In this document: in pieces, positions 24,740-32,371 of the stretch
Numbering within the stretch: position 1 is the first letter of the stretch
How the letters are laid out: the number at the start of each line of letters is the position of its first letter
Translations under genes and position numbers: made by a program
Origin: DASZVB01 sp964506835
Lineage (GTDB): Bacteria > Myxococcota_A > Polyangia > Polyangiales > Polyangiaceae
Length of the DNA stretch: 64,000 nt
Reading direction: 5' to 3'
Assembly: GCA_964506835.1 (NCBI GenBank)
Contig: CAZDNG010000026.1
Coordinates: forward strand, 44,454 to 108,453
The notes under the pieces: model-generated
What the model was told of the DNA's origin: nothing
What the model saw: the letters and a program-made list of their open reading frames with translations, nothing else
The model's database searches: none

Positions 24740-24827
24740 CCCTCGACGTTGTCACAGCCGGACCGAGCTTTACAACCGTCGCCGCCCGAGCGACCCGAGC
24801 GTCACGCGCCGCGCGTGCTTTCGACAC

Positions 24828-24862
24828 GATTCTAGTGCCTCGATTCGCTAGAATCGAGGCAC
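24828..24862. terminator. Perfect hairpin with mutually exclusive alternative pairing
   Basis: At 24835-24862 there is a perfect 12-base stem (GTGCCTCGATTC and its complement) with a four-base loop GCTA. The right arm can instead pair with the preceding copy of CGATTCTAG at 24828-24836, giving an alternative eight- to nine-base hairpin. The site lies downstream of the minus-strand gene at 24982-26997 and 88 bases before the TerB start. Switching between forms or termination is possible but unproven. Confidence 0.55.
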
Positions 24863-24878
24863 CAAGAGAAAAGAAGTG

Positions 24879-24967
24879 GACGAGTCAAACGTGTACTTGG
24901 CGGGGGAATTTCGATGCCCTCCCCCATGCGGGGGCGTCGAAATTCCCATCGCTTCGATGGACTCGTC
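24879..24967. terminator. Nested palindrome downstream of the 26-kb gene
   Basis: An outer stem of eight bases (GACGAGTC at 24879-24886 with GACTCGTC at 24960-24967) encloses an 11-base perfect stem (24904-24914 with 24937-24947). The inner stem in turn encloses a CCCCC/GGGGG hairpin. The palindrome lies immediately after the stop of the minus-strand gene ending at 24982. On that strand it is followed by a T-rich run (CTTCTTTTCTCTT), as in an extended intrinsic terminator. Confidence 0.6.
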
Positions 24968-24981
24968 ATAGGGGGGCGCCC

Positions 24982-26997
24982 TCAGCGGGCGCGGGAGCGC
25001 TTGGGTTCGGCTTCGGCCGCCACCGGCGGCGGGCCAGGCGTCCCCGCGACGCCCGCGATCTGCTTCAGTTCGCGCGCCATGTCGCCGAGGCTCCGCGCTT
25101 CGCCCACGACGAATTGAGACAGAAGGTCGCTCACGTCGCTGTGCCGCGGCGCGTACAGCGGCACCGACGCCGAAAGGGGCGGCGCACTTTCGCTCTCCAC
25201 GTCGCGCTCGATCCGGGGCGCCGACTCGTCGGTGGCAGACACGTCGGGCAGCGACGCGAGCGGAGCGTCCTCCATCGGCGGAGCGGCGTCTTCGATGACC
25301 GGGCTCCATTCATGGTCGTTCGGCTCGGGAAGCGGCCAGCACAAATCCGAACCAACCCCAGCTGCCTGGTCGACCGCCAAGGCTCGAGCAACCGCGGTCG
25401 AGGTCCGCGCCGGAGCCTCCAAGGCGAACGCGACGAACTCCGCGAGCGCCGTCGACGTCACCGCCTCTTCCAGGTCGTCCACGGCGTCCTGCACGCCACT
25501 CGGTTCCGCGTCGTCGCCGAGCAAGAACATCGACGCGGGCGCCGGCGTGAGCTTCGTCGCGTCGTGGTCCGGCATGACACGCTCGACGTCGTTCTCGACG
25601 TCGGGCGCCGGCGCGGCAACGAGGGGCGGCTCGGAAAACAGCGCGAGCAATTCGGCGAGCTCGTCGGAAATGCGCGGCTCGACGTCACGGGGCGGCGCGA
25701 CGCGAACAGCGGACGGCGTCGGCTCCGTCTTCGCCGGCGTCGGAGAAACGGGTTTCGCGTCCGTCACGACGTCGGGCGCGGTCTCGTTGAGGGTCGCGTC
25801 CGATTGCGGCTTCGCGGCACCGATCGCGACGATCGGCGCGATCGAAACAGGCGGCGGCGCGAACGGCGCAGGCGCGGACGGCGCAGGCGCGATCGAAACG
25901 GGCGGCGGCGCGGACGGCGCGCGCGGAGCGACCGAGGGCACCGGCGCGGCACTCGGGATTTTCGGCACCGGAGCGGACGCGGAGGGCAGCGCGGGTCGCG
26001 AGAGTCGCTTCACGGCGGGCAGAACCGGCTCGAAGCGCGCCTCGACGGAACGTGGCGGCACGCTCGGCGCTTCGATGACCGCGTCGAACGCGACATCGTC
26101 CCAGGCGATCGGTGGAAGGCGCTCCGTGTCGTCGTCGAGCGACGGAAACGCGTCGACCTTCGTCGCGGGGCGCAGGACGACTTCGAGCGAACCGAGGAAC
26201 GGCGTCGCATCGGGCTCGCTCTTCGTCCATGCCTCGACGGGCTCGTCCGGCGGCTCGTTCGCCGGCTCGTTCCGAACCTCGTGCTGGAGAGACGACGCGA
26301 CGGGTCGCATATCGGGCAACGGTGGCGGCGTCAGCGACGTCGGCGCGGGTCGCGAGCTCGCAGGATGGACCACCGCGGGTTCGGCCGCGACGACCGAGAC
26401 CCGCGGCGTCGGCTCGGGCGCTTCCGGCACTGCGACGGGGACGACCCGAACGGGCGGCGCGGGTACCGGCACCGAGGCTGAAACCGGCGGCACTGCCGGC
26501 ACCGACGGCGCGAGAACCGTCACCGAGGCCGAAACCGGCGGCACTGCCGGCACTGACGGAGCGGGAACCGCGTCGAGCGCGCCGCTGGTTCGCGCCCGAG
26601 CCACGTCGCGATGAAGGCGGGCGAGCGCGCGCCGAGCCGCGGAGCGATTCACGGGGATGAGCGCGGCCTCGAGCTCGGTGACCAACGAGCGCACCGGCGT
26701 GAGCGACGCGCGACCCGCGACACGTTGAAGCGCAGGGGGCGGCGGTGGGCCGAACGCGAGTAATCGCGAGAGCAGGTCGCGGAGCTCGGTCACGGGCGGG
26801 GTATCGACTCCCGAGGCAGCGCGCGAGCGGACGAGACTGCCGTCCTCCATCAGCACGACGCCGTTGGGGTCGAACGCGCCCGGCTCGTCGCTCGCGCCGT
26901 CTGCGATACCGAGGACCAGATAGCCCGCGGTTTCCCCGGTCACGGCCGTCATTCTGGCCCGGGCGGCCCTCACGATTTCCTCGATGGTTACCGACAT
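24982..26997 (-). CDS. Large Pro/Ala-rich protein of unknown function
   Basis: This 671-residue protein has a small conserved-looking N-terminal domain (residues 1-140) that begins with a helix, EEIVRAARARM. It contains the segment GYLVLGIADGASDEPGAFDPNGVVLMEDGSLV, reminiscent of a small alpha/beta sensor fold. Residues 140-600 are long Pro/Ala/Val/Ser-rich linkers with near-exact repeats (PSVPAVPPVSASV), almost certainly disordered. The last 50 residues form an amphipathic helix with a basic end (PKRSRAR). No signal peptide, no membrane helix. I do not recognise a family. It diverges from the zinc-ribbon gene at 27147 across 149 bases containing two direct copies of TAACGAAG. Confidence 0.65.
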   Translation of the reverse strand: MSVTIEEIVRAARARMTAVTGETAGYLVLGIADGASDEPGAFDPNGVVLMEDGSLVRSRAASGVDTPPVTELRDLLSRLLAFGPPPPPALQRVAGRASLTPVRSLVTELEAALIPVNRSAARRALARLHRDVARARTSGALDAVPAPSVPAVPPVSASVTVLAPSVPAVPPVSASVPVPAPPVRVVPVAVPEAPEPTPRVSVVAAEPAVVHPASSRPAPTSLTPPPLPDMRPVASSLQHEVRNEPANEPPDEPVEAWTKSEPDATPFLGSLEVVLRPATKVDAFPSLDDDTERLPPIAWDDVAFDAVIEAPSVPPRSVEARFEPVLPAVKRLSRPALPSASAPVPKIPSAAPVPSVAPRAPSAPPPVSIAPAPSAPAPFAPPPVSIAPIVAIGAAKPQSDATLNETAPDVVTDAKPVSPTPAKTEPTPSAVRVAPPRDVEPRISDELAELLALFSEPPLVAAPAPDVENDVERVMPDHDATKLTPAPASMFLLGDDAEPSGVQDAVDDLEEAVTSTALAEFVAFALEAPARTSTAVARALAVDQAAGVGSDLCWPLPEPNDHEWSPVIEDAAPPMEDAPLASLPDVSATDESAPRIERDVESESAPPLSASVPLYAPRHSDVSDLLSQFVVGEARSLGDMARELKQIAGVAGTPGPPPVAAEAEPKRSRAR

Positions 26998-27132
26998 CTT
27001 AACGAAGCGTCCCGGACCGCCGAGGGCCGGATTGCCGCCATTCGTTCCCTAACGAAGACACGCGAAAGTGGGCAAAGACCTTGCGTACCCGACCGATTCG
27101 CGACGACTTCTTCGTCCCGCGGAGCGGCTTGC

Positions 27133-27138
27133 TATAGT
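27133..27138 (+). promoter_or_regulatory. Candidate -10 box of a near-leaderless promoter
   Basis: TATAGT lies only eight bases before the ATG at 27147, so transcription would start at or just before the start codon. The -35 region about 17 bases upstream is only a partial match. No Shine-Dalgarno is visible before this gene, which fits leaderless initiation. Confidence 0.4.
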
Positions 27139-27146
27139 GCGTAAAA

Positions 27147-29171
27147 ATGCTGGTTTGCGCCCGATGCGGACAATCTAACGCCGACGGCGCGAAGGTTTGC
27201 TCGACGTGTGGCACTTCTCTCGAGGCGGCGCCCGCGCCGGCACGCGCGGGATTGAAGCAGACCATGCTCGGTATGGCGCCTTCTGCGGCGCCCGCTCCGG
27301 CAGCGCCCGTCGCGCCGCCATTCGTCGAACCTCCGGCGCCTGCGGCGCCCGCCCCCGCCCAGCCGGGTCGCGGCGCGAACGCGCTTTTCCGCGGTGGCAC
27401 CGTGATCGGCATGCAGAGTCCGTTCGCCGGACAGGCGCCGCCGGCAACGCCCGCCGCGGCTCCGCCGGCGCCTGCAGCACCAGAAGCCGCGAACGCGCCG
27501 CGTGGACTCAAGCAGACGATGATCGGGTTCGGGCAAGCACCCGCCGTCGCTCCAGCGCAAGACGGGCGCCGTGCCGCGCACCCCGCCGAGTTCGGTTCGA
27601 CGCGACCCGGCTTCGCTGCGGGGTCGCCGATGGCCGACCGAGCTTCGGGCCACACCGTGCAGCCGAGTGACGCGGGAGCGCCGGACGTGGGCGCCGTCGC
27701 TCGCGTACCCGGAGCGAATTTTCAGAGAACGATGCTCGGCGTAGCGCATCCCGGGATCGCGCCGCTGCGGACAGGGCCGAGCGCGTCTCCGGACCCGGGC
27801 CCAGGTGGGGAAGAGCATTTTTCACCGGAGAGAACCGCGGCAGCGGTGATTCCTGCATTCTTCGCGCCCACACCCGCGCCGAGTACCTTGGTCGTCGAAC
27901 CGGAGCGCGTCGCGTCGCCGCCGGCGGCCGTCCGCGCCCCTCCGCGCGTCGAATCAAAAACCGCTGCCAAGCGACGCACGGGGCTGCCGCGCGGTGCAGT
28001 CGTCCTCATGGTCGTCGCGGCGGTCCTCGCAGTCACCGCGGGCGTCATCGCCTTTCTCTGGCAGTCGCCCCATCCAATCGCGGCGACGGTCGTCTCGGAC
28101 GACCACGGCGTCGAGCGCCTGCTCGTCACGTGCGACGATTGCCCGGACGGCACGGCCGTGTCGCTCGGCAAGAGCGCGGCGAATTTCGACAAGAAAAAGG
28201 CGATGCTCGCCCTCGCGAAGCCACTCGACGTCGGGGCAAACGCGCTCGCCATCGATGTGCGACGGCCCGGCATCGGTCGCAACGAAGAAGTGAAGCTCAC
28301 CGTCGTCATCGGCTACAGCGTGCGCGGCGATCTGTCGGCACTCGCCGAAGATCCCCCGAAGGCGAAGGTGCTCATCGACGCGGTCGCGGGCACTGCGGTG
28401 GTCGTCGACGGTCACCCCATCACGCTCGACGCGTCGGGCAAGGGGAGCTACGCGATCGACGTTTCGCGCGACGTGGACGGCCCCGCCGACACGGTCGTGC
28501 CCTTCGAACGGCAGATCCCGTACACGCTCACCGAAGCGGGAAAACCGCCGCACCAGGGCCAGGTCGTCGTGAAATTCGGCATCGCGCCGCTTCGCATCGA
28601 AGCACCGGGCGCGGCGATCGTCATCCAGGGTGAGACCTTCATGCTGAGCGGGCGCACGTTGAAAGACGGTCGCATCACGGTGGCGGGGCGGCCGATCACG
28701 GTCGACGCCGAGGGCCGCTTCGCTCAATTGATGAACGTCTCGTCGGTGGGTCAGACGACCATCGTCGTTCGGGCGGACGCGAAAGATCACGGCCCTCGCC
28801 TCGCTTCGGTGAACGTCAAACGCGTCGCGAGCCTGATCCAGGAGGCCGCGTCGTTTCGCATGAGCGCGCTCGACAACGTGGCGAGCTTCGCCGACGCCGA
28901 CGCGAAGAAGGGCGCCGCGGTCGCGCTCGACGGCGACGTCGTCGAGACACGAGTCGATGGTCAGATCACGGTGCTCGTGCTCGACGTGAAGAAGGGCTGC
29001 ACCAGCGCGCCGTGCCTCGTCCGGATCGCGTACGGCGCTCGGTTCGACACGAAGCGGGGTGCGACGGTGAGCGCGTTCGGCCACGTGACGGGTGCGATCG
29101 ACGGACCGCGCACCGGGACGAAGATCCCCGCCGTCGAAGCCGTCTTCGTGCTGCCGAAGCAGGGGCGTTGA
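27147..29171 (+). CDS. Zinc-ribbon membrane protein with repeated KQTMLG motifs
   Basis: This 674-residue protein starts with a zinc ribbon (Cys4, Cys7, Cys18, Cys21). A Pro/Ala-rich stretch of about 260 residues follows, then one transmembrane helix (about 290-308), then an extracytoplasmic beta-rich region to the end. The cytoplasmic linker contains three spaced copies of a short motif: KQTMLGM (Thr39), KQTMIGF (Thr124) and QRTMLGV (Thr195). The Thr sits in a basic context and might be a Ser/Thr-kinase target read by FHA domains; that is inference. The C-terminal region contains repeats of an Ig-like type. A beta-propeller gene overlaps its stop. Function unknown. Confidence 0.7.
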   Translation: MLVCARCGQSNADGAKVCSTCGTSLEAAPAPARAGLKQTMLGMAPSAAPAPAAPVAPPFVEPPAPAAPAPAQPGRGANALFRGGTVIGMQSPFAGQAPPATPAAAPPAPAAPEAANAPRGLKQTMIGFGQAPAVAPAQDGRRAAHPAEFGSTRPGFAAGSPMADRASGHTVQPSDAGAPDVGAVARVPGANFQRTMLGVAHPGIAPLRTGPSASPDPGPGGEEHFSPERTAAAVIPAFFAPTPAPSTLVVEPERVASPPAAVRAPPRVESKTAAKRRTGLPRGAVVLMVVAAVLAVTAGVIAFLWQSPHPIAATVVSDDHGVERLLVTCDDCPDGTAVSLGKSAANFDKKKAMLALAKPLDVGANALAIDVRRPGIGRNEEVKLTVVIGYSVRGDLSALAEDPPKAKVLIDAVAGTAVVVDGHPITLDASGKGSYAIDVSRDVDGPADTVVPFERQIPYTLTEAGKPPHQGQVVVKFGIAPLRIEAPGAAIVIQGETFMLSGRTLKDGRITVAGRPITVDAEGRFAQLMNVSSVGQTTIVVRADAKDHGPRLASVNVKRVASLIQEAASFRMSALDNVASFADADAKKGAAVALDGDVVETRVDGQITVLVLDVKKGCTSAPCLVRIAYGARFDTKRGATVSAFGHVTGAIDGPRTGTKIPAVEAVFVLPKQGR

Positions 29172-30385
29172 CCGCTCGCGAACCCGTCCGTGCTCACCGA
29201 GCGCGTCGAGTGAGCGCCTTCGTCGCGCTCGTCGCGCTCTCGGCGAGCGCCGAGCGGCTCGATCCCACGGTGCCCGTTCGCTGGATGGTCGGGCACCCCG
29301 GCGGCTATTCGTCCATGCAACGGATCGACGCCGCGCGAAGCGGACGTTCCCGCGTCCCCTTCCCTCGCGATCCGGTCGTCCTGTTCCGCGTGCGGCTTCC
29401 CGCGCCGCTCGCAGCGCCGCTCGTCGTCGACGCGCACGGCAAGTTCGTCGTCGCGACGATCGAGGGCCGGATCACCGAGCTCGACGACGGAGGCCGTCTC
29501 GAGTGGTCGACTCTCCTCGACGGAGCCGTCTCGCAAAGCCCGGTGATCACCGTCGATGGCACGCGCGTCGCGGTCACCGACGGTGGCCAGGTCGTCGGGC
29601 TCGGACCGGACGGGCACGAGCGGTTCCAGGCCCGTGTCGGCGGCGGCGGCCGCAGCGCGACGCTCGCCACCGACGACGACGCGGTCATCGTCGCGTCGGC
29701 GACGCGACTCGCACGCTTCGGGCCGCGCGGTGAATTGCAAACCACCGTCGAGACCGGCGAGCCGGTGGTGTCGCTCGTCGGCGCCGCGAGCCCCACGTAC
29801 GCCGCCACCGAATCGGGCGACGTCTTCGAATGGACGCATTCGACGGGGCTCCGTCAGGTCGCGGATCTCGGGGGGCATCCAACGTCGGACCTCGTCGAGC
29901 TCGGACGATGGTCGCTGCTCGCCGTCGTGCGCGACGTCGGTTTGGTCGAGGTCGACGTGCGCGACGGCACGCGCGTCGTGCGAGCGACCGCGGCGCCGGA
30001 CGCGTTCCTCGGAGCGCCGATCGTCACCCCGAGCGGCGAGCTCCGCGCGACGACTCGAGCCGGATTCGTCCTCGGCTATCAAGGCGGCCGGGAGACGCTG
30101 CGCCTCTCGGTCGGGCGCGGCACCGCGGCCGTCCCGGGGACCTCGGTGAGTGGCGCCGGACCCCTGATCGACCCGGCCGGGGTGATGGGATTCGCCACGA
30201 CCGACGGCTCGGCGGGCGTCGTCCTCCCCTCGAACGAGGTCCACGCGGTGCGGATCGACGGCTGTGGCGCGCCGCTCGGGGTGGCCCTCGCCGGCCCGTC
30301 GCGACTCGCGGTGGCGTGCGCTTCGGGGGAGATCGTCGTTCTGGCCGAACGACCCGCTACCGGGGCGCCGGCATCGGCGCCCTAG
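29168..30385 (+). CDS. Exported PQQ/WD-like beta-propeller protein
   Basis: This protein of about 405 residues has repeated blade-like segments such as VVDAHGKFVVATIEGRITEL, VITVDGTRVAVTDGGQVVGL and YAATESGDVFEW, the pattern of PQQ-like (BamB-type) propellers. The N-terminus from TTG at 29168 gives a basic n-region (RAHRARR), a hydrophobic core and an ASA-E cleavage site, so it is probably secreted to the periplasm. A GTG at 29210 would remove the basic part. TTG overlaps the upstream stop (TTGA), as in the efflux operon. It likely works with the zinc-ribbon membrane protein. No catalytic residues are recognisable. Confidence 0.8.
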   Translation: MTAREPVRAHRARRVSAFVALVALSASAERLDPTVPVRWMVGHPGGYSSMQRIDAARSGRSRVPFPRDPVVLFRVRLPAPLAAPLVVDAHGKFVVATIEGRITELDDGGRLEWSTLLDGAVSQSPVITVDGTRVAVTDGGQVVGLGPDGHERFQARVGGGGRSATLATDDDAVIVASATRLARFGPRGELQTTVETGEPVVSLVGAASPTYAATESGDVFEWTHSTGLRQVADLGGHPTSDLVELGRWSLLAVVRDVGLVEVDVRDGTRVVRATAAPDAFLGAPIVTPSGELRATTRAGFVLGYQGGRETLRLSVGRGTAAVPGTSVSGAGPLIDPAGVMGFATTDGSAGVVLPSNEVHAVRIDGCGAPLGVALAGPSRLAVACASGEIVVLAERPATGAPASAP

Positions 30386-30443
30386 GTGCCTCGAACCGAG
30401 CGCGAGACGCGTGGGTCGTACTAGCGCATCGCTCTCGGCTGAC

Positions 30444-30449
30444 TATACT
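30444..30449 (+). promoter_or_regulatory. Candidate -10 box upstream of erpA
   Basis: TATACT stands in the 103-base gap before the iron-sulfur carrier gene and matches five of six bases of the sigma-70 -10 consensus. No convincing -35 hexamer is visible at normal spacing. Confidence 0.35.
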
Positions 30450-30488
30450 GCGCTTCGGGACCTTTTGAGTCCTCATTGGGTAAGCGCC

Positions 30489-30812
30489 ATGATCTCCATC
30501 AGCAAACTCGCAGCAGATAAAGTCAAAGAAATCGCGAACACCGAAGGCCTGGGCGGCCAAGGCTTGCGCCTCCGAGTCATCGGCGGCGGGTGCGCGGGAT
30601 TCCAGTACGACTTGTATTTCGAGGATGCTCCCAGCGACCTCGACGAGCGATTCGAGTCGAACGGGGTGGATTTGTTCGTGGACCCACTGAGCTACCAGTA
30701 CCTCGACGGCACCGAGATTGACTACGTCGAGGGAGCGCACGGCTCCGGTTTCAAGTTCGGAAACCCGAACGTAACCAGCACGTGCGGCTGCGGTTCGTCG
30801 TTCCAGGCGTAG
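30489..30812 (+). CDS. erpA: A-type iron-sulfur carrier (ErpA/IscA/HesB family)
   Basis: This 107-residue A-type carrier protein inserts Fe-S clusters into apo-proteins. All three cluster-binding cysteines are present: Cys35 in GGGCAGFQY and the C-terminal pair Cys99/Cys101 in CGCGSSF. Length and order match the family exactly. The gene stands alone between the propeller gene and rpoH rather than in an isc or suf cluster, which is typical of erpA. The Shine-Dalgarno before the ATG is weak (GGGTAAGCGCC). Confidence 0.93.
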   Translation: MISISKLAADKVKEIANTEGLGGQGLRLRVIGGGCAGFQYDLYFEDAPSDLDERFESNGVDLFVDPLSYQYLDGTEIDYVEGAHGSGFKFGNPNVTSTCGCGSSFQA

Positions 30813-30915
30813 ATTCGAATCTCGCTCGGGGTGCACTGAACCCGCGCAACCATTCTGCCGGGCGTCGCGTACTTCTGACGAGGACCAATTCGGTCCGGTA
30901 GCGGAACTAGGCGAA

Positions 30916-30936
30916 TTCGGGGGGCGGATCCCCGAA
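30916..30936 (+). promoter_or_regulatory. Hairpin touching the rpoH Shine-Dalgarno
   Basis: TTCGGGG and CCCCGAA form a seven-base stem with a seven-base loop. The last two bases of the stem are the first bases of the Shine-Dalgarno AAGAGG (30935-30940), seven bases before the rpoH ATG. A heat-sensitive structure here would fit an RNA thermometer, but that is only a hypothesis; the stem is GC-rich and may be too stable. Confidence 0.4.
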
Positions 30937-30946
30937 GAGGAAACCC

Positions 30947-31876
30947 ATGGCACACGACTCCGATCCTTCCGTTTCCCGGTACATCTCGATGGTGCAGGGG
31001 TTCCCGCAGCTCACGCGCGAGGCTGAGTTCGAGCTCGCTCAAGCGTGGATCCTGCGGGGCGACGAACACGCGGCAGACAAGCTCGTGCGGGCCCATCTCC
31101 GATACGTGGTCGCCATTGCACTCAAATATCGTCGATACGGCGTTCCGCTCTCCGAGCTCATCGCGGAAGGGAACTTCGGCGTGGTGCACGCGCTGAAGAA
31201 ATTTCAGCCGGAGCGCGGGAACCGATTCGTCACCTACGCGGCGTATTGGATTCGCGCGTACATCCTCAATTACATCATCCGCTCATGGAGCCTCGTCGGC
31301 GCGGGCTCCGGTGCGCTCCGCTCCAAGATGTTCTTCCGACTCCGTCGCGAAAAGGTGCGCGTGTTGAACCTGGTCGGCGACGGCGAAGCCGCGGACGAGT
31401 TACTCGCGAAGCGACTCGGGCTCACGATCGAGCAGACGCAAGGCATGCTTCGCCGGCTCGAAGCCCGCGACGTGTCGCTCGACACCAAGGTGTTCGACGA
31501 CTCGGGCACCGCGGTCCTCGATACGCTGACGGCTCCTGGGCAGGATCAAGAGCAGTCGCTCGCGTCGAGCAACACGCTCGCTCGCCTTCGTGAGGCAGTG
31601 CGCGGCGCGATCACCGAGCTCGATCAGCGCGAGCGGTACATCGTCGAAAATCGACTGATGGCCGATCCCGAAGACGAGCTCAGCCTCGCCGAGCTTGGAC
31701 GGCGGCTCGGCGTATCGCGCGAACGCGCACGTCAGCTCGAAGCGCGTGCGAAGAAGAAGCTGAAGGGACGGCTCGAGGTTTTGTCGCGGGACGACCCGGA
31801 TTTCGTGCCGACCGCGTCTCGACCCGCCTGGCGAGCACCGGCTCCCGAGCTTCAGAGCCAACCGTTCGCTAGCTAA
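30947..31876 (+). CDS. rpoH: RNA polymerase sigma-32-type factor
   Basis: This 309-residue sigma-70-family factor is of the RpoH (sigma-32) group. Region 2 is clear (LVRAHLRYVVAIALKYRRYGVPLSELIAEGNFGVVHALKKFQPERGNRFVTYAAYWIRAYI). Region 4 carries LAELGRRLGVSRERARQLEARAKKKLK, the -35-binding helix-turn-helix. A short region 1 starts with the RpoH-like SRYISMVQGFPQLTREAE. The last 30 residues are a Pro-rich extension. Myxobacteria carry several RpoH-like sigma factors, so this one may serve heat shock or development. A good Shine-Dalgarno (AAGAGG) precedes the ATG and is partly covered by a hairpin. rnpB follows on the same strand. Confidence 0.9.
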   Translation: MAHDSDPSVSRYISMVQGFPQLTREAEFELAQAWILRGDEHAADKLVRAHLRYVVAIALKYRRYGVPLSELIAEGNFGVVHALKKFQPERGNRFVTYAAYWIRAYILNYIIRSWSLVGAGSGALRSKMFFRLRREKVRVLNLVGDGEAADELLAKRLGLTIEQTQGMLRRLEARDVSLDTKVFDDSGTAVLDTLTAPGQDQEQSLASSNTLARLREAVRGAITELDQRERYIVENRLMADPEDELSLAELGRRLGVSRERARQLEARAKKKLKGRLEVLSRDDPDFVPTASRPAWRAPAPELQSQPFAS

Positions 31877-31953
31877 TTGGGCGAAGCGCCGTATCGAACG
31901 CCACCAATTCTCGCCACGCGCGGGTTTGGTGGCGGCGGGCGAGCGGTAGCGAG

Positions 31954-31959
31954 TAGACT
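31954..31959 (+). promoter_or_regulatory. Candidate -10 box of rnpB
   Basis: TAGACT lies about five to seven bases before the inferred 5' end of RNase P RNA. No clear -35 box is visible upstream. Confidence 0.35.
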
Positions 31960-31963
31960 GACT

Positions 31964-32335
31964 GCCGCTGCAGCGGCTTGGGTGATCGCTCGCACTCGAA
32001 AGAGCGCGAGAGGAAAGTCCGGGCTCCACAGGGCAGGATGCCGGGTAACGCCCGGTGAAGGTAACTTCGAGGACAGTGCCACAGAAAACAAACCGCCCTC
32101 CGGCGCGAGCCGGCGGGTAAGGGTGAAACGGCGGGGTAAGAGCCCACCGCGCGGTCGGTAACGGCCGCGGCACGGCAAACCCCATCCGGAGCAAGGCCAC
32201 GTAGAGGAGCGTTCGAGGGCTGCCCGCCCGAGCTCCAGGGTAGGCCGCACGAGGCGCGCGGCGACGCGCGTCCCAGAGGAATGATCGCCACCACCGCGAG
32301 GTGGAACAGAACCCGGCTTATGAGCCCTGCAGCGG
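31964..32335 (+). ncRNA. rnpB: RNase P RNA, bacterial type A
   Basis: This is the catalytic RNA of RNase P, which matures tRNA 5' ends. The conserved cores are unmistakable: GAGGAAAGTCCGGGCTCC followed by the P4/P5 region, the central 'ACAGAAAACAAACCGCC' and 'GGTAAGGGTGAAA' segments, 'GCACGGCAAACCCCA' and the 3' 'ACAGAACCCGGCTTAT'. I set the ends by helix P1: CCGCTGCAG at 31965-31973 pairs with CTGCAGCGG at 32327-32335. GGTGATC and GATCGCC give a P2-like helix with one wobble pair. An intrinsic terminator follows directly. Confidence 0.96.
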
Positions 32336-32370
32336 GACCGGCGGGGCCGAAGGGCCTCGCCGGTCGTTTT
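32336..32370 (+). terminator. Intrinsic terminator of rnpB
   Basis: A 13-base stem (GACCGGCGGGGCC with GGCCTCGCCGGTC, one G-U pair) with loop GAAG is followed by GTTTT. It also ends two bases before the stop of the convergent GltJ-like gene. Confidence 0.9.
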
Positions 32371-32371
32371 G

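Noticed and set aside
24835..26481. 548-residue forward open frame opposite the Pro/Ala-rich gene
   Set aside because: Arg/Gly-rich antisense shadow; the reverse gene has a structured N-terminus and a sensible end.
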